Positions 27,744 to 37,305 of a DNA stretch of 64,000 nucleotides are shown piece by piece. Under the pieces are notes generated by a model. That model saw nothing but the letters and a program-made list of their open reading frames with translations. It was not told the DNA's origin and ran no database searches. Every line of letters begins with the position of its first letter. Position 1 is the first letter of the stretch. The stretch is taken from NCBI GenBank assembly GCA_002937455.1, contig PTJZ01000014.1, positions 9,838-73,837 of the forward strand, in the 5' to 3' direction. The DNA comes from Alphaproteobacteria bacterium MarineAlpha11_Bin1. Its GTDB lineage: Bacteria > Pseudomonadota > Alphaproteobacteria > MPNO01 > UBA830. Position numbers and translations under genes: made by a program.

Positions 27744-28655
27744 TCAGAAGCGCCGGCTCGACATTGTCACCCCAATGATGATCAGAACCGCACCGACAAT
27801 GTGAAAAACTCCAATGTTTTCACCGAGCAGGGGAATCGCAAAAACCGCTGCGTAAACCGGCACCAGATACATATGAAAACCAGCCCGAGTGGGGCCGATC
27901 CGTGCAATGGCACTGTTCCAAAGAAGAATTGCACAGACAGACGGGAAAATCGCAACGAACCCAAGAGAAATCCATGCCTTGGCAGACCATATCACCGCAA
28001 TTCCCGACATGATCTCGTAAACGAAAAACGGGACATGGCATACAGCACCAACCGCGCATACGATTGTGATCAAAGATAGCGGATGAAAATCTCTGGGCAA
28101 GCGTTTGACGGCAACACCATAGCCAGCCAGACCTAAATTACACGCGATTAGGATAATGTCTCCGACATTTAAGTTCAGATCAACCAGCGTAGCCGGATCA
28201 GCCCGTGCGACGATATACAGAACACCAAAAATGGCTACTGCGATGCCAACCCACTGTATCCCGCGTGTCCTCTCACCAAGGAACAGCCATGACAATAGTA
28301 CAATCATCACGGGCATCGAGGTCTGGATGACGCCACCGTTTATAGCCTCGGTATACGTAAGCGCCACATAGGTCACTCCGGCACCCATAAACGGCATGAG
28401 AAACCCGGCAAGACAAAGCAGCTTCCAGTTAGCTCTAATATGTTCCGCGTCGCCTTTGAGATGCGTTAGTGCGAAGGGCAGCAAGATCAGCGTACCAAAG
28501 GTCCAGCGGACAAAGCCAAGGATATAAGGCTGAACGTCCCCGGCAACCCAACGGCCAACAACGTAGTTCAAGCCGAAGATTAATACGGCGCCCATCATCA
28601 TTACATGGGCGAGGCCCTCGCGGCCCCTGGAGTCAATGTCTGCTTGATCGGTCAT
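27744..28655 (-). CDS. EamA/DMT family transporter
   Basis: Ten-segment drug/metabolite transporter, 303 aa, with two EamA repeats. The first begins MMGAVLIFGLNYVVGRW and ends VTYVALTYTEAINGGVIQTSMPV; the second ends GAVLIIIGVTMSS. The conserved Pro/Thr-rich ends of the repeats and the short loops are typical. Such proteins export amino acids, nucleosides or other small metabolites; nothing here identifies the substrate. It is upstream of the truncated oxidoreductase and polA on the same strand. Confidence 0.88.
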   Translation of the reverse strand: MTDQADIDSRGREGLAHVMMMGAVLIFGLNYVVGRWVAGDVQPYILGFVRWTFGTLILLPFALTHLKGDAEHIRANWKLLCLAGFLMPFMGAGVTYVALTYTEAINGGVIQTSMPVMIVLLSWLFLGERTRGIQWVGIAVAIFGVLYIVARADPATLVDLNLNVGDIILIACNLGLAGYGVAVKRLPRDFHPLSLITIVCAVGAVCHVPFFVYEIMSGIAVIWSAKAWISLGFVAIFPSVCAILLWNSAIARIGPTRAGFHMYLVPVYAAVFAIPLLGENIGVFHIVGAVLIIIGVTMSSRRF

Positions 28656-28730
28656 GGACGGTAAATTTTTGTTCTGTTTTTTTAAAATTGTAAAGTTACC
28701 ATTTGGTCAGTTTGCGGCAAACTCATTGTC

Positions 28731-28892
28731 ATGATCCAAAATGAAACTCTTCCAAGAGCCCTTATGAGGGAATTCGACAATATAAATGACGACCACTTCA
28801 GCCTCGATATTCACGCCGGCTTAACACGGTGGTTGGAGCGTTTGTCCGGTTCACGCAGAAATCACATCGTGTTTGATCGAAAGACAAGCTGA
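28731..28892 (+). CDS. Possible small hypothetical protein (53 aa)
   Basis: An ATG-to-TGA frame starting MIQNETLPRALMREF and ending RNHIVFDRKTS, with an amphipathic central part and no membrane segment. No clear ribosome-binding site precedes it, and I do not recognise the family. It is divergent from the EamA gene, starting 75 bases from it. It may be chance; listed because it is the only plausible frame in the gap. Confidence 0.22.
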   Translation: MIQNETLPRALMREFDNINDDHFSLDIHAGLTRWLERLSGSRRNHIVFDRKTS

Positions 28893-29180
28893 TAAAAATA
28901 GCGCCCAAGAATAGAATCTCTTGGCGTAAAGGTGGACTGTGTCTGACCTATTCGAGACCTAGGTTGATTTGAAATTGGCAAGTTAGCGTCAGGCATTCTG
29001 GGCGAATTTTGGGTTAGTATATTGTGCGTTATTGGTTATCATTTTAACCGGTCCGGCAAATTCATTATGTCTCGGCAGCGGACTGCCTAAAATACCCCAA
29101 AGAAAAAAAACGTTGATATTCGATTCAAGGCTGATATCGAAGATTAATTTTCAGGAGAGGGAAACCACGATAAACTTCGG

Positions 29181-29203
29181 AAAAAAACCTGAGAAATACA
29201 GGT
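29181..29203 (-). terminator. Weak terminator after acnA
   Basis: On the minus strand ACCTG-TATTTCT-CAGGT followed by a run of seven T (29187-29181), two bases after the acnA stop. The stem is only 5 bp. Confidence 0.4.
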
Positions 29204-29205
29204 AG

Positions 29206-31911
29206 CTAGGCTGCCTCGAGCATGTTGCGGATCACATACTGCAAAATGCCACCGTGTTTATAGTAGTCGAGTTCGTCCAACGTATCGATTCGGCAAAGCA
29301 ACTTGATGTTGATACTGGAGTCATCGGCGCGGTGGATAGTGCAATCGAGTTCAGACCGTGGCAAAAGGCCATCAGCGACACCTTTAATATCGAATGTCTC
29401 CGTTCCATCGAGACCTAAGGATTCGCGGGTATCACTACCCGTAAACTGAAGAGGTAGTACACCCATCCCGATCAGGTTGGAGCGGTGGATACGTTCGAAG
29501 CTCTCTACGATCACAGCTCGGGCGCCAAGCAGTGTGGTACCCTTGGCTGCCCAATCGCGCGAGGACCCGGTTCCATATTCTTTTCCACCAACGATAACCA
29601 ACGGTACGCCATCGGCTGCGTATTTCATTGCCGCGTCGTAAACTGGCATTTCCTCACCTGATGGCTGGTGCTTGGTAAATCCACCTTCGACACCCGGCAC
29701 CATCTCGTTTCTGATACGTATATTGGCAAAGGTTCCGCGCATCATTACCTCATGATTACCGCGCCTCGAACCATATGAGTTAAACTGAGACGGTCGGATC
29801 TGACGTTCCAAGAGATACTCGCCCGCCGGGCTTTCCTGCTGGATTGAACCCGCCGGAGAGATGTGGTCGGTGGTAACAGAATCCGCGAGGATCAGCAGCG
29901 GCCGTGCGCCATAAATATCAGTAATTTCCCCGGGCTCCCTCTCCATCCCCTCAAAAAAAGTCGGATACTTCACATAGGTGCTCGCGCTCTGCCACCCATA
30001 GGTTTCGGAACCAACGCTATCAATTAACTGCCATTCCTTCGGTCCCTCGAAAACATTATCGTAGCGAGCCCGGTACATGTCGGCGGTCAGGCACTCGCGC
30101 ATGGTATCATGAATTTCCCGATTGGTCGGCCAGATGTCCTTTAGGTAGACCGGGTTGCCATCGGGATCGTTACCAAGGGGATCCTGTGCAAGATTGATTT
30201 TTAATGACCCAGCAAGGGCATAAGCTACCACTAAAGGTGGTGAAGCAAGAAAATTCGCCCGTACCTGCTGATGCACCCGGCCTTCGAAGTTGCGGTTACC
30301 GGATAAAACGGCCCCGGCCACCAGATCATTTTCATCAATCTGGGCCGCGACCTTTTCGGGAAGCGGGCCAGAGTTACCGATGCAAGTAGCGCAGCCGAAC
30401 CCGACAATATTAAAACCGAGTGCATCTAGATCTTCCTGAAGTTCCGCCTTCTTTAGATAATCCCTGACTACTTGGCTCCCGGGAGCTAGAGAGGTCTTCA
30501 CCCACGGTTTTACGCGAAGTCCCCTAGCGACCGCGTTACGGGCCAGTAGTCCAGCGCCTACCAGAACTGACGGATTCGAAGTATTAGTGCAGCTGGTAAT
30601 CGCCGCGATCACGACATCGCCATCCTCTATCTCGAAATTGTCGGTTAGATCACGGTTTAGCTGGTCTTTTTCTGCCGGGATCGCGCCACGATAATCTGAA
30701 ATTGCATCGATCGCCGCACTAGGCACGCTGGACAGTAGCACTCGGTCCTGGGGGCGTTTGGGACCGGCGAGCGAAGGTTCTACGTCGCCAAGATCGAGTT
30801 CCAACGTCGCAGTGAACACGGGGTCGGGTGTATTCTCGTCGCGCCACATACCCTGTGCCTTGGCGTAGGTCTCGACAAGTTCGACACTATCATCATCGCG
30901 ACCAGTGAATTTTAGGTAATCGCAGGTCTCCCGGTCGATTGGGAAAAATCCGCAGGTAGCGCCGTATTCGGGCGCCATGTTGCCAATAGTGGCCCGGTCC
31001 GGTAACGAGAGGGCACTCAGCCCGGGACCGTAGAATTCTACAAACTTGCCCACAACGCCCTCGGCACGAAGCATCTGGGTGACCATCAGCACCAAATCGG
31101 TAGCGGTGTTACCCTCTTTCATCTCACCCGTTAGCTTAAAACCGACGACTTCCGGCAAAAGCATCGAGACCGGTTGGCCAAGCATTGCAGCCTCGGCCTC
31201 TATTCCGCCAACGCCCCAGGAAAGAACAGCGAGGCCGTTAACCATAGTAGTATGACTGTCAGTGCCGACAACGGTATCGGGATACGCTATCTTTTTTCCC
31301 GATATGTCCTGTGTTACCCAGACCGTCTGCGAGAGATATTCCAAGTTGACCTGATGACAGATACCCGTGCCAGGCGGCACGACACGGAAATTGTTAAAAG
31401 CCTTAGAGCCCCAGCTAAGAAATTCGTAGCGTTCCTTATTTCGTTCAAATTCGAGTTTGACGTTTTGATCGAATGCGGCATCTGTTCCGTGTTCATCAAT
31501 CATCACCGAATGGTCGATCACAAGGTCGACAGAGTTCAGTGGGTTAATCTTCTGCGGATCGCCGCCAAGCTGCACCATGGCATCGCGCATCGCAGCCAAA
31601 TCAACCACCGCAGGAACGCCCGTAAAATCCTGTAGCAGAATTCGTGCAGGACGATAGGCGATTTCGAGATCAGAGGTCTGCGTATCGACCCATTTGGCAG
31701 CGCGCTCTATGTCGCTGATCGAAACCGATCGGCCGTCTTCGTAGCGTAGAAGATTTTCCAACAGAACCTTCAGCGAGAAGGGAAGGCGGGAAATATCCCC
31801 GTAGCCCGCATCGGATACCGCATGCAGGCTAAAGTAGTCATAATATTTTCCGCCAACTTCCAAAGTACGGCGGGCCTTTAGCGTATCCTGTCCAATAGCA
31901 CTCACGTTCAT
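29206..31911 (-). CDS. acnA: Aconitate hydratase A
   Basis: TCA-cycle isomerase of citrate to isocitrate with a [4Fe-4S] cluster. The ATG at 31911 gives 901 aa and the N-terminus MNVSAIGQDTLKARRTLEV, matching AcnA starts; a TTG 15 codons earlier leaves a longer frame. The cluster cysteines lie in ITSCTNTSNPSV and GFGCATCIGNSGPL. The swivelling domain shows GSRRGNHEVMMRGTF and GKEYGTGSSRDWAAKG. AcnA is also an iron-dependent enzyme, and it is single-gene here, divergent from the ccm operon. Confidence 0.97.
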   Translation of the reverse strand: MNVSAIGQDTLKARRTLEVGGKYYDYFSLHAVSDAGYGDISRLPFSLKVLLENLLRYEDGRSVSISDIERAAKWVDTQTSDLEIAYRPARILLQDFTGVPAVVDLAAMRDAMVQLGGDPQKINPLNSVDLVIDHSVMIDEHGTDAAFDQNVKLEFERNKERYEFLSWGSKAFNNFRVVPPGTGICHQVNLEYLSQTVWVTQDISGKKIAYPDTVVGTDSHTTMVNGLAVLSWGVGGIEAEAAMLGQPVSMLLPEVVGFKLTGEMKEGNTATDLVLMVTQMLRAEGVVGKFVEFYGPGLSALSLPDRATIGNMAPEYGATCGFFPIDRETCDYLKFTGRDDDSVELVETYAKAQGMWRDENTPDPVFTATLELDLGDVEPSLAGPKRPQDRVLLSSVPSAAIDAISDYRGAIPAEKDQLNRDLTDNFEIEDGDVVIAAITSCTNTSNPSVLVGAGLLARNAVARGLRVKPWVKTSLAPGSQVVRDYLKKAELQEDLDALGFNIVGFGCATCIGNSGPLPEKVAAQIDENDLVAGAVLSGNRNFEGRVHQQVRANFLASPPLVVAYALAGSLKINLAQDPLGNDPDGNPVYLKDIWPTNREIHDTMRECLTADMYRARYDNVFEGPKEWQLIDSVGSETYGWQSASTYVKYPTFFEGMEREPGEITDIYGARPLLILADSVTTDHISPAGSIQQESPAGEYLLERQIRPSQFNSYGSRRGNHEVMMRGTFANIRIRNEMVPGVEGGFTKHQPSGEEMPVYDAAMKYAADGVPLVIVGGKEYGTGSSRDWAAKGTTLLGARAVIVESFERIHRSNLIGMGVLPLQFTGSDTRESLGLDGTETFDIKGVADGLLPRSELDCTIHRADDSSINIKLLCRIDTLDELDYYKHGGILQYVIRNMLEAA

Positions 31912-32266
31912 TCCCCTCTCGGGCGGGAAACTAACGGCAAACTTCACCGAATCCAATAGCGGTTAAAGCGGATCTGTCCATGGCAGCACGGAATACCAGA
32001 CGATGGCCGAAGCTATGTGTGGAGAAGGTCCAATGCCGGGTTCTGAGACCCAGACTAATAAGATTGCCGCATCAGCGTTATTGTTCGATCTCAATATCGT
32101 AAAAACATCATTCAGTATCCCTCGGTGGTCTCCTTAGAAAGCCCAACCAATGGAAAGATCGAATTTCTCCGTGGCCGCTGATCGTGTCAACGGCCGCTGC
32201 TATTTCCAGGTGACAGATCAATAGTCTTGGATGACGAATGGTCTTTTATAGGTTATCTCGTCTGTT
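31912..32266. other. Divergent region between acnA and ccmA
   Basis: 355 bases expected to hold promoters for both directions. I see no convincing promoter pair, Fur-type box, tRNA or terminator in it. A 44-codon frame on the plus strand looks like chance. Confidence 0.35.
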
Positions 32267-32944
32267 ATGGAAGGTTTCACAGGCACGGAACTCACCTGTA
32301 TTCGCAATGAACGTGTCGTCTTCGCCGAACTCGACTTCTCAGTCACGACAGGTGGGGCGCTGGTGTTATCTGGCCCAAATGGGTCCGGGAAATCCAGTCT
32401 GTTGCGCGTTATGGCAGGTATATCGCGACCAGCAGAAGGTCAGATTTCCTGGCGCGGAACGCCGATCGCCGAAGACCCGGAGACTTATTTTGCCGACATG
32501 CACTACGTTGGGCATCGTGATGCGGTGAAATACTCTTTGACGGTGAGGGAAAACCTGACTTTTCACTGTGCTCTGAGGCCAGTAGCACCAAACATTGATC
32601 GCGCCCTTGATCTTACCGGACTTACCGCCCTCGCCGATCTGCCCGCACGCATGTTATCTGCTGGCCAAACCCGCCGATTGGCTCTGGCCCGAATGCTAGC
32701 GTCGCCTGCGCCCCTGTGGCTGCTTGACGAGCCGACAGTATCGCTAGATACAAGAGCGATGGAAAGACTTGTTGCTGCAATCGCCGATCACCGAGCAGGC
32801 GGCGGCATAGTTGTCTTATCGACTAATGTTGCGCTTGAGATTGAAGGCGCCACAACAATTGACACCTCAGTCTTCACGGGCGGGAATAAACCTCTTTGGA
32901 GTGGCCCGTTAGATAGTGAATCACCGTCGGGTGACGAAGAATGA
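32267..32944 (+). CDS. ccmA: CcmA, haem-exporter ATPase for cytochrome c maturation
   Basis: ATPase of the CcmAB(CD) complex, which releases holo-CcmE from the membrane. 225 aa, somewhat larger than typical CcmA (about 200-210). Walker A GPNGSGKSSLLR, signature LSAGQTRRLALARM, Walker B LWLLDEPTVSLD. The short ABC form and the SAGQ signature are characteristic of CcmA. It overlaps ccmB by four bases (ATGA) and opens the ccmABCDEFGHI run. Confidence 0.95.
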   Translation: MEGFTGTELTCIRNERVVFAELDFSVTTGGALVLSGPNGSGKSSLLRVMAGISRPAEGQISWRGTPIAEDPETYFADMHYVGHRDAVKYSLTVRENLTFHCALRPVAPNIDRALDLTGLTALADLPARMLSAGQTRRLALARMLASPAPLWLLDEPTVSLDTRAMERLVAAIADHRAGGGIVVLSTNVALEIEGATTIDTSVFTGGNKPLWSGPLDSESPSGDEE

Positions 32945-33606
32945 GCGCGTTTTTCGCCCTTATCGCGCGGGATATTCGCGTCGCGCTTCGCCAATTAAGC
33001 GACACCCTTATGGTGATCGTTTTCTTCGTCATTGCAGCTGCGTTATTCCCGTTCGGCGTCGGAGCAGAGCCTAACCTTTTAGCCCGTATAGCGCCGGGAA
33101 TCCTTTGGGTTACTGCGCTTTTATCGGCGATGCTATCGTTTGACCGCTTGTTCCAGAATGATTTTGAAGACGGTACGCTAGATCTACTTGTCGTCGCGCC
33201 GCAACCTCTCTGGGTAACCTCATTAGCGAAGATTATTGCACATTGGTTAACGACCGGACTTCCTTTTTTGGTGGCCGCTCCGATGATTGGTATCATTCTA
33301 AATCTCAACGTGGATGGGTATATAGCATTGAGTTTAGCGATGGCTCTTGGAACAGCTATCATCAGTTTGATAGGAGCGTTAGGGGCAGCTCTCACGTTAG
33401 GCTCACGCAGAAGTGGGGTTTTATTCTCGTTGTTGGTACTCCCCCTTGTCATCCCAGTGTTAATTTTCGGCGTTGGGGCTGTAGAAGCGTCGATCGGAGG
33501 ATACGCCGTCACTCAGCAGTTATTGCTACTTGGTGGGTTATTACTTGCTTCCCTTGTACTTTGCCCCTGGGGATGTTCTATCGCTCTTAAATTTGCCGTG
33601 GATTAG
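32941..33606 (+). CDS. ccmB: CcmB, haem-exporter membrane subunit
   Basis: 221-aa membrane protein with six hydrophobic segments, beginning MSAFFALIARDIRVALRQ. The typical CcmB stretch RIAPGILWVTALLSAMLSFDRLFQNDFEDGTLD is visible in pieces (about residues 40-75). Partner of CcmA; ATGA overlap with it. A 165-base gap separates it from ccmC, the only large gap in the operon's first half. Confidence 0.94.
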   Translation: MSAFFALIARDIRVALRQLSDTLMVIVFFVIAAALFPFGVGAEPNLLARIAPGILWVTALLSAMLSFDRLFQNDFEDGTLDLLVVAPQPLWVTSLAKIIAHWLTTGLPFLVAAPMIGIILNLNVDGYIALSLAMALGTAIISLIGALGAALTLGSRRSGVLFSLLVLPLVIPVLIFGVGAVEASIGGYAVTQQLLLLGGLLLASLVLCPWGCSIALKFAVD

Positions 33607-33771
33607 CATCTGGATAAATCATCGATAGATGAAGGAGAAGTTACAACTCTGTGTTAAATACCGGAGAGAGGTCTCGTGAAATCGCTTTTATACTACTTAA
33701 TATATGAGGTAATCATATTATCGTGATAACCCCTGCTCTGCTCTGTAGCAAAAAGGCAATAAAATCAGGAA

Positions 33772-34509
33772 ATGTTTCAGAAATACGCTAATCCGACCCG
33801 CTTTCTCAAAATCGCAAACGCATTCCTCCCCTATTTGTTGGTCAGCACCGTCGTTTTGATTGGTTTTGGTGTTTACTACGCCTTTGCCGCATCACCACCC
33901 GACTATCAGCAGGGGCAAACAGTCCGAATCATGTACGTTCATGTACCGGCTGCTTGGATGGCAATGTTCACCTATGCTTTCGTTGTCATAGCCAGCGCGG
34001 TCGGACTTATTTGGAAACATCCGGTAGCCCATATAAGTGCACTTGCTGCGGCTCCGATCGGTGCGTGTTTCACAGTCATCTGCCTAACTACCGGATCTCT
34101 TTGGGGAAAACCAATGTGGGGTACCTGGTGGGTATGGGATGCGCGCCTCACCTCAGTCCTGATCCTACTCTTTCTCTATCTCGGGTTTATCGCTTTAGCG
34201 AACGCCTTCGACGACGCGGCGCGGGGAGAAAAGGCATCCGCCATCCTCGCGCTGATCGGCGGCATTAACTTACCAATTATCAAATTCTCGGTCGACTGGT
34301 GGAACACATTACATCAGCCCGCTAGTGTCACCAAGATCGGCATGCCGTCAATACACAGCTCAATGCTTATCCCTCTGTTACTAATGGCATTTGGGATGAC
34401 GACACTGTTCTTCACACTTTTGATCATCCGGATTAGGGCCGAACTAGCAACGCGACGGATCAACGCTCTCCGCGCGGTGCGTATTCATGCCGAGTCTAGC
34501 GGTGAATAA
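33772..34509 (+). CDS. ccmC: CcmC, haem-handling protein
   Basis: 245-aa membrane protein that binds haem and loads it on CcmE. The tryptophan-rich WWD motif reads GTWWVWDARLTS. Periplasmic histidines occur in RIMYVHVPAAWMAM and in the loop near LHQPASV. Six membrane segments, the usual length. A 165-base gap before it contains an AT-rich stretch and TTATC-GT-GATAA, so an internal promoter is possible. An 8-bp inverted repeat lies right at its stop codon. Confidence 0.95.
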   Translation: MFQKYANPTRFLKIANAFLPYLLVSTVVLIGFGVYYAFAASPPDYQQGQTVRIMYVHVPAAWMAMFTYAFVVIASAVGLIWKHPVAHISALAAAPIGACFTVICLTTGSLWGKPMWGTWWVWDARLTSVLILLFLYLGFIALANAFDDAARGEKASAILALIGGINLPIIKFSVDWWNTLHQPASVTKIGMPSIHSSMLIPLLLMAFGMTTLFFTLLIIRIRAELATRRINALRAVRIHAESSGE

Positions 34510-34675
34510 TCTCAGAACTAGCCTACGGATAATCTGAGATCTATATCTGTATGGAGAGAGGGTGAGTTCAGTGGATAATCAGAGCAGGGTCGGAAAGTTT
34601 CTCTGGGTACCTTTACGAAGAATTGAGCGTTCTTCTTCTCAGGAATGCTTCAGCTGACCAAGAGCAAACGGGATA

Positions 34676-34870
34676 ATGAATGAATTTTTAAATATGGGTG
34701 GATATGGAGCCTACGTCTGGCCAGCATGGGGGATTGCGGTCTTTTTTCTTGGCATTCTGATATTCACCAGTGTTCGTAAGATGTGGGCATTGGAACGCCA
34801 ACTAGCAGAGTTGGAATCCGCTTCACCCCGTCGACGAAGGAGCGAAGAACCATCTGGGGATAACACGTGA
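34676..34870 (+). CDS. ccmD: CcmD, small membrane haem-exporter subunit
   Basis: 64-aa protein with one membrane helix (about residues 13-33) after MGGYGAYVWPAWG, the CcmD signature, and a charged cytoplasmic tail (RRRRSEEPSG). It links CcmABC to CcmE for release of haem-loaded CcmE. GTGA overlap with ccmE. Recognised by size, topology and position. Confidence 0.92.
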   Translation: MNEFLNMGGYGAYVWPAWGIAVFFLGILIFTSVRKMWALERQLAELESASPRRRRSEEPSGDNT

Positions 34871-35316
34871 CGCGGAAACGCCGCCGTCTGATGGTGGTCC
34901 TGGTGGGTGGGCTATTGCTCGCTACAGCCACAGCCCTTGTACTTACCGCTTTTGAAGACAATATCGTATTTTTCCATAGCCCAACGGATATAGCCTCTAA
35001 CACGGAGTTGAGCGCTGACCGGCGGCTTAGGGTTGGTGGGCTGGTAAAGCCCGAAAGCTGGCACAAAGCAGCAGACGGACTGACACACAATTTTGCCATT
35101 ACCGACCTAACCAACGAAGTCCGTGTCGCGTATCGGGGCATCATGCCGGATCTATTTCGAGAAGGCCAGGGTGTAGTTGTTGAGGGTCGTATGAAATCAG
35201 ACGGCCGATTTCATGCAGACGAGGTATTGGCCAAGCACGACGAAAACTACATGCCGCCTGAGGTCGCCGAGGCACTTCGTAAATCGGGTCAGTGGAAAGG
35301 AAACACGAAAAAATGA
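34867..35316 (+). CDS. ccmE: CcmE, periplasmic haem chaperone
   Basis: 149-aa membrane-anchored haem chaperone, GTG start overlapping ccmD. A membrane anchor spans about residues 8-28, and an OB-fold body begins LRVGGLVKPESW. The haem-linking residues are in HDENY (H124, Y128), the HxxxY motif of the His-type CcmE, to which haem is covalently attached before transfer by CcmF/CcmH. ATGA overlap with ccmF. Confidence 0.96.
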   Translation: MTRKRRRLMVVLVGGLLLATATALVLTAFEDNIVFFHSPTDIASNTELSADRRLRVGGLVKPESWHKAADGLTHNFAITDLTNEVRVAYRGIMPDLFREGQGVVVEGRMKSDGRFHADEVLAKHDENYMPPEVAEALRKSGQWKGNTKK

Positions 35317-37289
35317 TAGCGGAAATCGGTCATTACGCGATCGCGCTAGCACTCATGCTTTCCGTTGTTCAGGGCATTATTCCATTGATCGGCGCCCACA
35401 GAAAAGATGCGGTCCTGATGGGAGTCGCCCGACCAGCGGCCCGAGGTCAGTTTTTATTTGTCACGATCGCGTTCGTAGCACTTACGATCTCATTTGTTAA
35501 TTCCGATTTTTCGGTGGCACTAGTCTCTCAGCATTCCCACACGCTAAAACCAATGCTTTACAAGGTTTCAGGAGTTTGGGGAAATCACGAGGGCTCGATG
35601 CTATTGTGGATACTGATCCTCGCTCTTTTCGGTCTACTGGTGTCGGAGTTCGGCCGTAATCTGCCAACCGGATTACGCGCCCGAGTGCTGGGTATTCAAG
35701 GCCTAATCGGCCTTGGCTTTCTTGCATTCTTACTCTTCACATCCAATCCATTCCTGAGGCTCGATCCAGCGCCGGTCCAAGGGGAGGGGCTTAACCCACT
35801 CCTGCAAGACCCCGGCCTCGCCTTCCACCCGCCGTTCCTATATCTCGGCTACGTCGGCTTTTCGATGGCTTTTTCATTCGCCATCGCTGCCCTAATAGAG
35901 GGTCGGGTCGATCCCGCTTGGGCGCGCTGGGTGCGGCCCTGGACTCTGGTGGCATGGATAGCGCTGACCATCGGGATCGCACTAGGAAGCTGGTGGGCGT
36001 ATTATGAACTTGGCTGGGGGGGCTGGTGGTTCTGGGATCCGGTAGAAAATGCTTCCTTCCTTCCTTGGCTGGTTGGAACCGCGTTGCTGCATTCCTCACT
36101 GGTAGTTGAGCGCCGCAATACACTTAAAAGCTGGACCCTACTGCTCGCGATAATTGCTTTTGGTATGTCGTTATTGGGTACATTTCTCGTGAGATCTGGC
36201 GTACTTACATCTGTACACACTTTCGCGACTGACCCGGAGCGTGGTGTCTTTATTCTCGTTTTACTAATCATCGTTATCGGTGGTGGACTGCTTCTTTATG
36301 CGGTGCGGGTACCGCTGTTGAAGACCGGTGGCCTTTTCGCACCTGTCAGCCGCGAAGGTGCGCTAGTGTTAAATAACCTGTTGCTTGCTACGGCTAGCGC
36401 AGTTGTACTTCTTGGGACGCTGTACCCGCTTATATTGGATGCAATCGATGGCGGTAAAGTCTCCGTCGGGGCGCCATTCTTCAACGCTACGTTCGTACCT
36501 CTAATGACTCCTTTGCTTATTGCCTGTCCGATCGGCGCAATGATGGCTTGGAAACGTGGCGATATTACTGGCGTTTTAGGGCGACTCAAATTTGCGGCAA
36601 TGACGGCAGGTCTGGTAGCGGCTTTGTCGTTATGGCTAGACGGATCAACTGATGTGCTCGCGGCCATCGCCCTCGGCGTTGCAGCCTGGTTAATTGTTGG
36701 AGCGGCGCTTGATATAGCAGAACGCTGTCACTTGTTCCGCATTTCTTTCCGCGAAACCTTACGGCGCGCCGTAAACCTACAACGTAATACTTGGGGCTCC
36801 GCGATCGCACACGCATCCCTTGGTATTATGGTTGCCGGCATAACTGCCTCTTCAGCATGGCAAACGGAACGCATTCAGATAATGAAACCCGGCGATACCA
36901 TCGAGCTTGCGGGTTATACGGTCACATTTAAAGGAGCCGGCGAGGTCCGGGGACCAAACTACACAGCATTGCGAGGTACTTTCGAGTTGACCGATGATGG
37001 GGAAAAGATCACGGATTTGCTTCCTGAAAAACGAAGCTACCCTGCAGAGGGGTCAGCGACTACTGAGGCCGCGATCTACACAACGCCCATGGCTGACGTC
37101 TATATTGTTTTAGGCGACTCTGACGGAAAAGGTGGCTGGGCCACACGTATTTATCATAACCCCCTAGTGCCTTGGATTTGGGCAGGAGCTATATTCATGT
37201 CAATTGGAGGGTTAGTATCTCTGACCGACCGACGGCTACGAGTTGGGGCCCCCAAGCGAGCCCCGGCAAAAATGCCGTACGCGACCTGA
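35313..37289 (+). CDS. ccmF: CcmF, haem lyase component
   Basis: Large polytopic protein, 658 aa from the ATG that overlaps the ccmE stop (ATGA), with about 14-15 membrane segments. The WWD haem-binding domain reads GGWWFWDPVENASFLPWL. Conserved periplasmic histidines flank it (WGNHEGSMLLW, HPPFLYLGYVGFSMAF). CcmF moves haem from CcmE to the CXXCH cysteines of apocytochrome c, with CcmH and CcmI. Confidence 0.97.
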   Translation: MIAEIGHYAIALALMLSVVQGIIPLIGAHRKDAVLMGVARPAARGQFLFVTIAFVALTISFVNSDFSVALVSQHSHTLKPMLYKVSGVWGNHEGSMLLWILILALFGLLVSEFGRNLPTGLRARVLGIQGLIGLGFLAFLLFTSNPFLRLDPAPVQGEGLNPLLQDPGLAFHPPFLYLGYVGFSMAFSFAIAALIEGRVDPAWARWVRPWTLVAWIALTIGIALGSWWAYYELGWGGWWFWDPVENASFLPWLVGTALLHSSLVVERRNTLKSWTLLLAIIAFGMSLLGTFLVRSGVLTSVHTFATDPERGVFILVLLIIVIGGGLLLYAVRVPLLKTGGLFAPVSREGALVLNNLLLATASAVVLLGTLYPLILDAIDGGKVSVGAPFFNATFVPLMTPLLIACPIGAMMAWKRGDITGVLGRLKFAAMTAGLVAALSLWLDGSTDVLAAIALGVAAWLIVGAALDIAERCHLFRISFRETLRRAVNLQRNTWGSAIAHASLGIMVAGITASSAWQTERIQIMKPGDTIELAGYTVTFKGAGEVRGPNYTALRGTFELTDDGEKITDLLPEKRSYPAEGSATTEAAIYTTPMADVYIVLGDSDGKGGWATRIYHNPLVPWIWAGAIFMSIGGLVSLTDRRLRVGAPKRAPAKMPYAT

Positions 37290-37305
37290 ACTAAAGCATG
37301 CGAAT

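Larger units (their letters stand above)
28656..29205. other. Intergenic region between the EamA gene and acnA
   Basis: 550 bases. It carries the EamA promoter side, a possible 53-codon frame (28731-28892) and a weak terminator for acnA at its right end. The remaining 29.0-29.18 kb is AT-rich without recognisable elements. Confidence 0.4.

Noticed and set aside
32050..32075. GGTTCTGAGACCC, a T-arm-like stretch upstream of ccmA
   Set aside because: No acceptor, D or anticodon arms around it; not a tRNA gene.
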